Below are positions 6,274-13,790 of a DNA stretch of 19,050 nt, piece after piece. The DNA comes from Candidatus Neomarinimicrobiota bacterium. GTDB taxonomy: Bacteria > Fidelibacterota > UBA2242 > B5-G15. Within the stretch, counting starts at the first letter, position 1; the number at the start of each line of letters is the position of its first letter. A program made the translations under genes and the position numbers. The DNA lies in the NCBI GenBank assembly GCA_017656425.1, contig JACDNV010000027.1:1-19050 (forward strand), given 5' to 3'. The notes under the pieces are model-generated. The model was not told where the DNA came from and did not search any database. It worked only from the letters and a program-made list of their open reading frames with translations.

Positions 6274-6344
6274 TTTGAATTAATACCTAACTTTTACTGA
6301 ATTTTGAATTATTAATGTTGAATGCTTACCGTGTAAGGAACCTG

Positions 6345-6618
6345 CGACTGAACAGGGCTGAATTATTTGAATAAGTTCTTTGTCTTTTATAAATGCTTCA
6401 GATTCTCTCATTTATGACTGAATAAGTTTTTTCGATTTTTCATCATCTTTTCCACCTTTTAGATTGTGCAGCTTGTGCTTCATTAATATTTGCACCAATT
6501 GTGGATTTTAAAACTTGCTTTGAAATTACCATACTCATACTCTTGAGGTAATTTATTGTTCAACTTGATAATTTGCAATGAAAAATCAAAACACTTATCA
6601 ACTATCAAATTCCCCCAT
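6345..6618 (-). pseudogene. Decayed four-helix-bundle (23S IVS-family) gene
   Basis: Fragments of the family appear in order but in different frames: LIVDKCFDFSLQIIKLNNKL (about 6550-6610), then after a frameshift VISKQVLKSTIGANINEAQA (about 6470-6532), then, after stops and a scrambled part, ESEAFIKDKELIQII (about 6368-6412). In intact relatives these form one protein of roughly 115-125 residues; the DFISK...YWLRLL segment is missing here. It lies between galE and the epimerase. It is a different subgroup from the intact copy at 2785-3153 (VISKQ/GANINEAQ rather than LRRAALSVPLNIVEGYS), so it is not a simple duplicate. The remainder of 6274-6672 holds nothing I can recognise. Confidence 0.72.
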
Positions 6619-6672
6619 TTATCCCTTTACATCACAAATAATCGCTTTCTTTTATCTTTTTCATTCAATATT

Positions 6673-7650
6673 CTATCCATATCCTCTCGGATGCTTTTTG
6701 TGCCATTCCCACGCTGATCTTATTATACTTTCCAAATTCGCAAATTTAGGTTTCCACCCTAATTCTTTTTGAGCCAATTCTGATGAAGCAATTAACACAG
6801 CCGGATCCCCGGGTCTGCGAGGACCGAATTCCCAATTTATTTTTCTCCCAGAAACTTTTTCCACCATCTGCAGAACTTCCAGATTAGTAAATCCCTCACC
6901 GTTTCCCAGGTTATATTTTCCACTCGGGTGCTCATCCAGATTATCCAGAGTCAAGATATGCGCCTGTGCCAGATCAATCACATGGACATAATCCCGTACA
7001 CAGGTTCCATCCTTAGTGGGATAATCATTTCCAAATATAAAAAATTTATCCCTCTGCCCCAGCGCTGTTTGAATAATAACCGGTATTAAATGACTTTCGT
7101 GTTTGTGAGCTTCTCCCAATTTTTCAGACGCACCTGCTGCATTGAAATAGCGAAAAGTATTAAATTTTAGGCCATAAGCTTTATGGTACCAATCTAATAT
7201 ATGTTCAAACATCAGTTTTGATTCACCATAGGCATTAATAGGTCTCTGAGGGTGCTTTTCATCAATTGGAACATACTGCGGTTCTCCAAAAGTTGCTGCC
7301 GTAGAAGAAAAGATAAAGCGATTGCAATTATGTTCAAGCATTACATTAAGCAGGGTGATTCCATTGACCACATTATTTTTAAAATAAATTTTTGGATTGG
7401 TCATGGAAAACTCAACTGTCGTTTCCGCCGCAAAATGCATAACAGCATCTATTTTATGATTATCAAATATATTATTCAATAAATTCACATCTCCAAAATC
7501 ACCTTCATAAAAAACAGCTTTTGGCAATATAGCTTCTCGATTACCCTCTTGAAGATTATCAATTACAACGACTGAGTAATCTTTTTTTAGCAATTCCTCA
7601 ACAACAATACTGCCAATATAACCTGCCCCACCTGTAACCAATATCTTCAT
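6673..7650 (-). CDS. galE: UDP-glucose 4-epimerase
   Basis: 325 residues, the usual GalE length. The NAD-binding GGAGYIGS is at residues 7-14, IDNLQEGNREA at 30-40, SSTAATFGEP at 115-124 (catalytic Ser/Thr region), and YGESK with catalytic Y141/K145. FRYFNAAGA and RDYVHVIDLAQAH further on are GalE signatures. It interconverts UDP-glucose and UDP-galactose (or their GlcNAc forms) in the cytoplasm. A clear Shine-Dalgarno (GGGAGG, 8 nt before ATG) fixes the start. It lies in the same orientation as the rest of the locus and supplies precursor for the repeat unit. The distance to the next gene downstream is unusual because a pseudogene occupies it. Confidence 0.92.
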   Translation of the reverse strand: MKILVTGGAGYIGSIVVEELLKKDYSVVVIDNLQEGNREAILPKAVFYEGDFGDVNLLNNIFDNHKIDAVMHFAAETTVEFSMTNPKIYFKNNVVNGITLLNVMLEHNCNRFIFSSTAATFGEPQYVPIDEKHPQRPINAYGESKLMFEHILDWYHKAYGLKFNTFRYFNAAGASEKLGEAHKHESHLIPVIIQTALGQRDKFFIFGNDYPTKDGTCVRDYVHVIDLAQAHILTLDNLDEHPSGKYNLGNGEGFTNLEVLQMVEKVSGRKINWEFGPRRPGDPAVLIASSELAQKELGWKPKFANLESIIRSAWEWHKKHPRGYG

Positions 7651-7711
7651 ATCCCATTCCTCCCTGAATTGCCTTTATACTTTTTATTATATACAAAACT
7701 CAACAACCTCC

Positions 7712-7725
7712 CCGCCATCTGGCGG
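7712..7725. repeat. Small G+C palindrome between galE and a sugar transferase
   Basis: CCGCC and GGCGG (7712-7716, 7721-7725) flank ATCT in an otherwise A+T-rich gap. No T-run follows on either strand, so it is not a clear terminator. The adjacent 7727-7795 is low-complexity ATTCAACATTCAAAATTC-type filler. Confidence 0.4.
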
Positions 7726-7795
7726 ATTGGATTCATCATTAAAAACTTGTTTTATTGTTTTTAATTCAACATTCAAAATTCAGCATTCATCATTT

Positions 7796-8338
7796 CTAAT
7801 ACGCCCCTTCTCTCTTCAACACCTTCCACACAGTTTTTACAATAATAATATCCATCCAGATGGACCAGTGGTCGATGTAGAACATATCCATTCGTACCCT
7901 TTCTTCATAACTGGTGTTCTGGCGGCCATTGACCTGCCAGAAGCCGGTAATGCCGCCCGGCTTTACTGAAAGTCGCTTCCGGGCCCATTGACCGCATTTT
8001 TCGAGCTCGGATTTCACGATCATCCGCGGCCCCACCAGGCTCATCTGGCCTTTCAAAACGTTTAAAAACTGAGGAAATTCATCCAGGCTGTATCTCCTCA
8101 TGAACCTTCCAACCCTGGTAAGGCAGGGGGCATCCTTCAGTTTATAATTTTTCTCGAAGGCTCGCTTGAGCTGGGGATTGGTGTCGAGAATCTCATCGGC
8201 ATTGATCTTCATAGAGCGGAATTTGAAGGCATCGAATTCGATTCCTACTTTGCCAATTACCTTGAGTAAATAGATAACTGGTCCACCACTTTCAAGCCAG
8301 ATGAGAAGGCGAGAAAGGCACACCTGCCCTTCAGTCAT
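7796..8338 (-). CDS. Sugar transferase lacking its N-terminal membrane segment
   Basis: 180 residues of the bacterial sugar-transferase (WcaJ/PglC-type phosphoglycosyl transferase) family. The catalytic core is present: FKFRSM near residues 43-48, RRYSLDEFPQF with LVGPR near 90-115, VKPGGITGFWQVNGR near 133-147, and C-terminal YIDHWSIWMD. The usual first 35-40 residues, a basic start and membrane helix, are missing; the protein begins at the end of the helix (LSRLLIWLESGGP). Its ATG overlaps the stop of the upstream paralogue by ATGA, which suggests coupled translation. It may be a truncated, inactive copy or a peripheral protein needing the upstream paralogue. Intact family members transfer a sugar phosphate from UDP-sugar to undecaprenyl phosphate. 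Confidence 0.8.
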   Translation of the reverse strand: MTEGQVCLSRLLIWLESGGPVIYLLKVIGKVGIEFDAFKFRSMKINADEILDTNPQLKRAFEKNYKLKDAPCLTRVGRFMRRYSLDEFPQFLNVLKGQMSLVGPRMIVKSELEKCGQWARKRLSVKPGGITGFWQVNGRQNTSYEERVRMDMFYIDHWSIWMDIIIVKTVWKVLKREGAY

Positions 8339-8988
8339 ACTGCTCCATCTCCCTTAATCACTGCTGGAATTGTTTTAATCAAGATCTTTAGATCTAACCA
8401 GAGTGACCGGTGATCAATGTAATACATGTCTAGTTCAACTCGCTTTTCGTATGGCAGTTTGGATCGTCCGCTCACCTGCCAGAGGCCGGTTAGTCCAGGC
8501 TTTACACTGAGAAACTTCTCTTTGCAGTAGCCGTAATGCTTTTCAAGTTCAGGAGGGATGACATCCCGCGGGCCAACAAGACTCATCTCGCCTTTCAGGA
8601 TATTGAAGAACTGCGGTAGTTCATCTAAGCTGGTTTTTCTCAAAAACTTTCCCACTCTCGTTACTCTGGGATCATTGCGAATTTTATAATTCGATTCATA
8701 TTCTTCTCGTAACTTAGGGTTGCTTTCTAATAATCTTTGCAGAACCTCCTCACCGTTGGGAATCATGGTGCGGAACTTGTATTTAATAAAGAACGAACCA
8801 TTTTTGCCCAATCTTTTGGTCTTATGAATTACAGAGCCTTTAGAATCTATCTTGATAGCGATAGCGATAAGCAACCCTACTGGGAAAAGGAAGATAATCG
8901 CCACTAACGAGAGCAAAATATCAATAGCTCTCTTTATTTTCTCATAATATAGACTCATCCTGCACCATTTATAGTACTCTTTAAACAT
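8335..8988 (-). CDS. Undecaprenyl-phosphate sugar phosphotransferase (initiating transferase)
   Basis: 217 residues, the short (PglC-like) form of the family. One hydrophobic segment at about 24-47 (DILLSLVAIIFLFPVGLLIA) is followed by the catalytic domain: YKFRTM near 69-74, RKTSLDELPQF and LVGPRDV near 117-143, VKPGLTGLWQVSGR near 158-171, and YIDHRSLWLDLKIL near 184-197. It starts repeat-unit assembly at the inner membrane by loading sugar-1-phosphate onto undecaprenyl phosphate. The ATG at 8958 (MSLYYEKIKRAID) fits the family start better than the one at 8988 and would remove 10 residues; neither has a strong Shine-Dalgarno. It overlaps a second, shortened paralogue by 4 bp. All catalytic motifs are intact, so this is the likely working initiator. 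Confidence 0.9.
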   Translation of the reverse strand: MFKEYYKWCRMSLYYEKIKRAIDILLSLVAIIFLFPVGLLIAIAIKIDSKGSVIHKTKRLGKNGSFFIKYKFRTMIPNGEEVLQRLLESNPKLREEYESNYKIRNDPRVTRVGKFLRKTSLDELPQFFNILKGEMSLVGPRDVIPPELEKHYGYCKEKFLSVKPGLTGLWQVSGRSKLPYEKRVELDMYYIDHRSLWLDLKILIKTIPAVIKGDGAV

Positions 8989-9049
8989 ATCTAAAATTTA
9001 GTCTATTTTATGAAATTTTACCACACATATCCAGTTTTCTCAACAGATA

Positions 9050-10237
9050 TCACTCAAACAACAACTTCTCAAACTCACTTACAATTTTATTAATATCAAA
9101 ATTTGACTCTGCATATTTTCTCGCATTTCTGCCTAGCTCTTTACGCAAGTCTTCATCATTCATTAATAATTTAATACTTTTCAAAAAGCCAGCTCTATCA
9201 TTTGGTTCTGAAATCAATCCAGCCCCACTTCTATCAATTATCTTAGATGCCAAGTTGTCAAGCGGGACTGAAAGGACTATAGGTCTACCTGCACACATAT
9301 AAGCAAGTATTTTCGAAGGAACTGAAAAAATTCCCGCATCCCTTTCCAAAATCGCAATCAAAATGTCAGCAGTAGCAAGCACATAAGGTAAGTCAGCATA
9401 CTGCTGAAAAGGCATTATAATTAAATTGTCGAGCTCATTTTTATTTTTATTACTTATCAGATAATCTGCTCCTATCCCCTCAGAAATAACAACTACTCTC
9501 ACTCTATCAAAATCTCTAACTTCTTTAGCTAAGTATAAAATTAAATCCGGATTATGCTTCAAACCCAAAGTACCGGAATATATTATATTGAAAGTACTGT
9601 CTAAACCATACCTAATAGACCATTTATTACTTTTCGTCAGCAATGGGATCTCTTCAATTGGAGCCCAATTATAAATAACCGAAATATTGCCAGCATCAAT
9701 CCCCCAATCCCTAATGATGTCAACAAATTCATCCGCAATTACAACAATTTTATCACTCCTCCTTAGCAGAGTTTTCTCCATATTAATAAAGTACTTACCA
9801 ACACACGCGCCTATCACGCTATTTTTTCTAGAAAAGATATTTAATAAAGCTATACCATATAGATCCTGAACCCAGAAAATAAATCTTTTGTTATTCCTTA
9901 ACGAATACCTAACTAAAACATCTTGAATCCACAAAGGTGTATTAGAAGAAATTATAACATCAGGATTAATAGTAATAATCTTCTTCAGCAGCATTTTAGA
10001 ATATCTAACTTCTTGAAAATACCTTCTGATCAAAGAATATTTTTTAATTTTCCTTTTTGTTGAGATTTCTTCTATATGGAAATTATCAGGATCATTGGTA
10101 GTTTTGTCAAGATTGCCATGGGGACTGGTAATATCTCCAGAATAAATATGGTACACACAATATCCTCTCTCCGCAAGTTTTCTACTTAATTGAACCTGAA
10201 AAGGATGTCCAGCGTAATCGTGAACGATAATTATCAT
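9050..10237 (-). CDS. Glycosyltransferase family 4 (WbuB-like)
   Basis: 395 residues with a GT-B fold. The N-terminal domain contains HDYAGHPFQVQLSRKLAERG (residues 6-25), PDVIISSNTPLW near 90-101 and a WVQDLYGIAL segment. The donor-binding C-terminal domain contains IIYSGTLGLKHNPDLILYLA and the EX7E region ERDAGIFSVPSKILAYMCAGRPI. WbuB-type enzymes add FucNAc or related amino sugars to polyprenyl-linked intermediates at the cytoplasmic membrane; the exact sugar here is unknown. It lies immediately upstream of the initiating transferase, so it may add the second sugar. TAGGTAG lies about 12 nt before ATG. It is complete, with no internal defects. Confidence 0.88.
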   Translation of the reverse strand: MIIIVHDYAGHPFQVQLSRKLAERGYCVYHIYSGDITSPHGNLDKTTNDPDNFHIEEISTKRKIKKYSLIRRYFQEVRYSKMLLKKIITINPDVIISSNTPLWIQDVLVRYSLRNNKRFIFWVQDLYGIALLNIFSRKNSVIGACVGKYFINMEKTLLRRSDKIVVIADEFVDIIRDWGIDAGNISVIYNWAPIEEIPLLTKSNKWSIRYGLDSTFNIIYSGTLGLKHNPDLILYLAKEVRDFDRVRVVVISEGIGADYLISNKNKNELDNLIIMPFQQYADLPYVLATADILIAILERDAGIFSVPSKILAYMCAGRPIVLSVPLDNLASKIIDRSGAGLISEPNDRAGFLKSIKLLMNDEDLRKELGRNARKYAESNFDINKIVSEFEKLLFE

Positions 10238-10260
10238 TTATTTAATAATTCTACCTAATT

Positions 10261-10978
10261 TTAAATCCAATTATAGTTTTTTTAAAGTCCTTTGCATAGT
10301 GGTCAATTTGGTTTTCAACCAAATTTTTTTAAATAATTATCGGAAGTTCCGCCTTTAACGTCCAATGGCCCTGGGATATGTTTTATCTTTTTTATTAGCA
10401 ATATCCATTATGATCTTAGCAAGTTCTTTAATAATAACCATTCTTCTGAACCCATCCCGGAAAAGTTTTCCCATTCATGTTCATTATCCGGCATCATAGG
10501 ATTTGCTAATTCCCCTTAAGTTTTAGAATTGTTAGAATTTTTTTGTTTGTATTCTAGGTAACAAGCAGATTAGGAATTAAAAAATCTTTTTTAAACAGTA
10601 TTTAATTAACCATTCACATACATTCAAATTAATCATTGATGAATTGTGCATAATATAAGCATCATTCTCACCGGAAAAAACAAAACCAGCTCCTCCCATA
10701 TCAGCCGCCAATTGATATACCTCATCAAAACCTTTATCTCTGTCTATTAAAACTTCCAAACCCTTCTTCATCTTCAAATCCTGATTAGGAACAATTAAAA
10801 CCCCCTGTACAACTTCAGGATCTCTAAGATTACCAATAATAAATTCATCTGCTTCAGTGGGTGAAAACTCCGGATATTTCAAATCAACTCCACGGACCCA
10901 ATATCCTTCAGATTTCAGTCTCTTGACCAAATGGCTTCCGATAAAACCACCTGCACCAAGCACTAATGCTGTCTTCAT
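10261..10978 (-). pseudogene. Shredded GDP-mannose 3,5-epimerase-like gene
   Basis: The 5' part (10577-10978) is an open frame of 133 residues with GAGGFIGSHLVKRL, VRGVDLKYPEFSPTEADEF, YQLAADMGGAGF and MINLNV, all typical of the GDP-mannose 3,5-epimerase family, ending at KKIF where homologues continue into the Ser-Tyr-Lys region. Downstream, pieces of the rest follow: PDNEHEWENF (about 10461-10490), MVIIKELAKIIMDIANKK (about 10390-10443), HIPGPLDVKGGTSDN in another frame, then FG*KPN*PLCKGL*KNYNWI (about 10264-10323), where stops replace conserved Trp and Glu. The catalytic Tyr/Lys block is deleted. A strong AGGAGG 8 nt before ATG shows it was once well translated. The 5' part also has an in-frame insert of about 16 residues after VVQGVLI. 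Copy A of the IS5-like element lies 41 bp upstream of its ATG. Confidence 0.82.
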
Positions 10979-11019
10979 TACATTTCCTCCTGTTTTTAAC
11001 TACCTTCATAAAGCTAATT

Positions 11020-12578
11020 AGTCGTTCCTAAAAAATTTGTTTTTAGAAGTTTATTAACTGATATGCTAAAACGGAAATGAAACCTTTATCTGAATTAACA
11101 ACTTCTTAGATTTCTCGCTCATGTTTCTCAGGACAAAAAATAAAAAATATAGCATAGCTGCGAAGAACCTTCTAATATTGTAGCCAAATGCACAGAGAAG
11201 AGCATTAATTCTATCTCTTTATTCTCCTTTGAGATAGTTCCTTCCCATACAGTTATCATGTTTTAAATGACTTATTATCGGTTCTATAGCTGACCTACGC
11301 TTCATATACATACACATCTAGCGACTTATCTTTCTATACGATTTCCCACGTCTGCTGATCTTTATCTCAATCTCTCCTTTATAATTGTGCCCTATATATC
11401 CCCTATCACAATATGCTTCACGAGGAGTCTTCCACGTCAATCGCTCTACCTGAGAAAATACCTATTCTAATGTATGTCCCTCATATGGATTTCCATGAAA
11501 GGCCAATATACCTATGATCCAGTTATCTCCTGAGGTTGAAACAATAATTACCTTATTGCTAAATTCATATCTTTTATGAACCTTATCCTTAGATATGTAT
11601 TCTACTTCTATGACATGAATCGAATAAATCTTATTTTTATCTCAGAGGGATCCTTTATACTATCTCTCTCCCGAACTAATAGTTGATATGCCAATTCTAT
11701 AAATCCTTTAACTCCTGATCTGGAACATCTACCTTACGGTGTATATCCCTTACTACCCTATCCAAATAAGTATTCAATTCCCCGGTCTCCTTACTGGCAC
11801 ACTTCATATGCTTTGCATAGAAATACCTACCCTGCTTGACTAAGGCTCTTTTACTCAAATGTTATAACTATGCCGAATTTTATACCTATCTTCTACGCCT
11901 CATTTACGAATTTCTCACGCATCTTGTGGTATAACTTTGTGTCTGTGGGATAGGTGATAGCCTTCTCTTATACCGTTGTATCAACATTAACCTTATTGAA
12001 ATGTCTAACCTTTATGAGTTCACAACTCATATACATCTGAATAATTACCTGTAACAATTTCTCTATACCTCGAGAACCTATCCTCCTACACCACTTTACC
12101 AAACTGGTAGGATCAATAGGATATTCATGTGTAAAATACTCATATCCAGTAAAATATTGCTAATCTCGATGGAATCTCTTCAAAATATGGATCTTCTATA
12201 AACTGTTCAACTACCGATTCTTCACTCTCGCTATATGTGTGTTTCAGATAGTATAAGACTACCATAAGTCTTATCGGCTTAGTCGACCTCCCCTTACCTT
12301 CCGAATAATACTTACCAAACTCATTTCCTCCCAAAGGAATGCCTTCGGCAAAAAAATGACCAATCGATTCTTTTTGCCAGCTTAACCAATGGATACTCTC
12401 TACCGAATATAACATCCAGGCATGATTGAAATAACTTAAGAGTTGAAGTATATTTTTTATTTAACATAAATCACCAGATTTTTTGATCATTTCTAATATT
12501 TCTGGTTATTTATGCAATAAATATCAAGATCTAAATACTTATATTTATAATATGTTAGAAAATATTTCAGGGAAGACT
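11020..12578 (-). mobile_element. IS5-like element, copy A (inactivated)
   Basis: About 1.56 kb bounded by inverted ends, AGTCGTTCC on the left and GGAAGACT on the right (consensus inward AGTCNTCCCTGAAA). It carries a broken DDE transposase gene on the minus strand. The left flank is AATT but the right flank is ATCT, so there is no clean 4-bp target duplication. Positions 11227-12505 are identical to 13997-15275 in copy B, while the outer parts differ. Confidence 0.85.
11130..12415 (-). pseudogene. IS5-family (DDE, DUF772-type) transposase, copy A
   Basis: The first 91 residues (12140-12415) form an open frame: WQKESIGHFFAEGIPLGGNEF, then TKPIRLMVVLYYLKHTYSES, the DUF772-like N-terminal domain. 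Beyond the first stop the rest of the family sequence is readable in pieces: HFNKVNVDTTV*EKAITYPTD (first Asp), AYCDRGYIGHNYKGE (second Asp), and MKRRSAIEPIISHLKHDN (Glu). At least five stops or frame changes interrupt it, for example where homologues have Gln or Glu. It cannot make an active transposase. The exact C-terminal end is uncertain because the 3' part diverges from copy B. Confidence 0.82.
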
Positions 12579-12593
12579 ATCTACCAATAACTC

Positions 12594-12669
12594 TAATTTT
12601 AAGGCGCTTATTTCTACTGCAAACCAATAGGCTTCCTTATTAGATATTATAGTGATAGCCTTAAAATTA
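12594..12669. repeat. 12-bp perfect inverted repeat next to IS copy A
   Basis: TAATTTTAAGGC at 12594-12605 and GCCTTAAAATTA at 12658-12669 are exact reverse complements with 52 bp between. The pair starts 16 bp outside IS copy A. No T-run or gene fits it. It may be a hairpin RNA element or a small mobile-element relic. Confidence 0.6.
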
Positions 12670-12683
12670 AAGCAAAGATCTTA

Positions 12684-12791
12684 TTAGTTTTTCTTTTTCA
12701 TCATTTTGTTGAAAAGCTTTTTACGGAATAATTTATAATATACGTTATCAATCTCCTCGTATATTATCCTAAAATTTAAATGATATCTCAT
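12684..12791 (-). CDS. Possible 35-residue ORF, perhaps a truncated gene start
   Basis: ATG lies 6 nt after the stop of the GT2 gene and opens a 35-codon frame rich in Lys, Arg and aromatic residues (MRYHLNFRIIYEEIDNVYYK...). I do not recognise it. Its position as the next operon member and the IS copy A boundary about 105 bp further on suggest the 5' remnant of a gene destroyed during rearrangement. No Shine-Dalgarno is visible, and A+T-rich DNA can give such frames by chance. The rest of 12580-12797 holds only the inverted repeat. Confidence 0.3.
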   Translation of the reverse strand: MRYHLNFRIIYEEIDNVYYKLFRKKLFNKMMKKKN

Positions 12792-12797
12792 TAAATG

Positions 12798-13778
12798 TTA
12801 ATTATTATATTTTTTCCTAAAGATAATTTCCCTAATGAGAGTAGGCTTTTGAATACTTCTTCTAAGTATTATTTTCCTTCTTTTATATACATAATGAATA
12901 TTCTTTATAATATAGTTTATATATCTAATTGTTCTGGGTTCAAATATAATTGTATATAATAATGTTTGAAACATTCTGCAAACAATAAATACTATATCCA
13001 ATAATATATTTACAAAATACTCGTTACTAAATAATACAACTAACTCATTTTTTTTTGAATGGTACTTTAAATAATCATCAATATTCTCTCTATTATCTTT
13101 TCTAAATGTTCTTGGATGTATAGCAATGCATTGAGGTGCAAAAACGGTCTTCCATCCTCTGTGTATAGATCTCCAAGATACATCCCAATCTTCCTTATGC
13201 ATAAAAAAACTGGAATCAAAAAAATTACCGTTTATTTTAATATCCTCAATCATTTTTCTCCTATAAAGAGGTAATGCTCCATCTGCACCAGCTACCTCTT
13301 CTGTATATAAGTCAACTTCACCTAATTCTCTATTGTGATATCTTAAAGAAAAGGTTCTATCTTTGTTAAGATTAAGGCCAGCTCCATCTATAATACAATG
13401 GGTATCATTGATACAATTCTGCAATAATAAACCGCATAGAGTACCAATACTGCTATCTTGGTCCATTATATTTAAAGCATTATGTATATAATTTGGCAAC
13501 ATTATAACATCGGGATTAACTAATAATATATATTCACTACTCGTATTATTAATAACGAAATTATGTCCCCCACAATACCCTAAATTAATATCTGATTTTA
13601 TTAACTCAAATCTACTATCTTTAAATCTTTCTATCAGCTCATAAGTATTATCACTGGAATTATTATCAAAAACTACTATCTTATAATTATTATAATTTTG
13701 ACTTAAAATTGAACTAATGCACTTTTCTATTACTCTTGCACTGTTATATGTAACAATCGAAATTACTAACTTGTACAT
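12798..13778 (-). CDS. Glycosyltransferase family 2 (WbbL/rhamnosyltransferase-like)
   Basis: 326 residues, GT-A fold. ISIVTYNSARVIEKCISSIL (residues 6-25), VVFDNNSSDNT near 34-44, and LGYCGGHNFVINN near 66-78 form the nucleotide-sugar domain; LLVNPDVIMLP near 89-99 is the DXD-like site, and FFMHKEDWDVSWR near 190-203 the acceptor-side acidic motif. A C-terminal hydrophobic stretch (VNILLDIVFIVCRMFQTLLYTIIF) is likely membrane-associated. It adds one sugar, perhaps a deoxyhexose, to the lipid-linked repeat unit. Copy B of the IS5-like element ends only 12 bp upstream of the ATG, and there is no Shine-Dalgarno, so expression depends on whatever the IS end supplies. It is noticeably richer in A+T than galE or the sugar transferases. 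Confidence 0.87.
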   Translation of the reverse strand: MYKLVISIVTYNSARVIEKCISSILSQNYNNYKIVVFDNNSSDNTYELIERFKDSRFELIKSDINLGYCGGHNFVINNTSSEYILLVNPDVIMLPNYIHNALNIMDQDSSIGTLCGLLLQNCINDTHCIIDGAGLNLNKDRTFSLRYHNRELGEVDLYTEEVAGADGALPLYRRKMIEDIKINGNFFDSSFFMHKEDWDVSWRSIHRGWKTVFAPQCIAIHPRTFRKDNRENIDDYLKYHSKKNELVVLFSNEYFVNILLDIVFIVCRMFQTLLYTIIFEPRTIRYINYIIKNIHYVYKRRKIILRRSIQKPTLIREIIFRKKYNN

Positions 13779-13790
13779 ATATTAATAATT

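Noticed and set aside
7712-7725. Terminator between galE and the sugar transferase
   Set aside because: The small G+C stem has no T-run on either strand, and genes on both sides are in the same direction.
10264-10323. Reading TGA as tryptophan, because two conserved Trp positions are TGA
   Set aside because: Intact genes such as hddA and the sugar transferase end at TGA and use TGG for Trp, and the same region also has TAA and frameshifts, so this is pseudogene decay.
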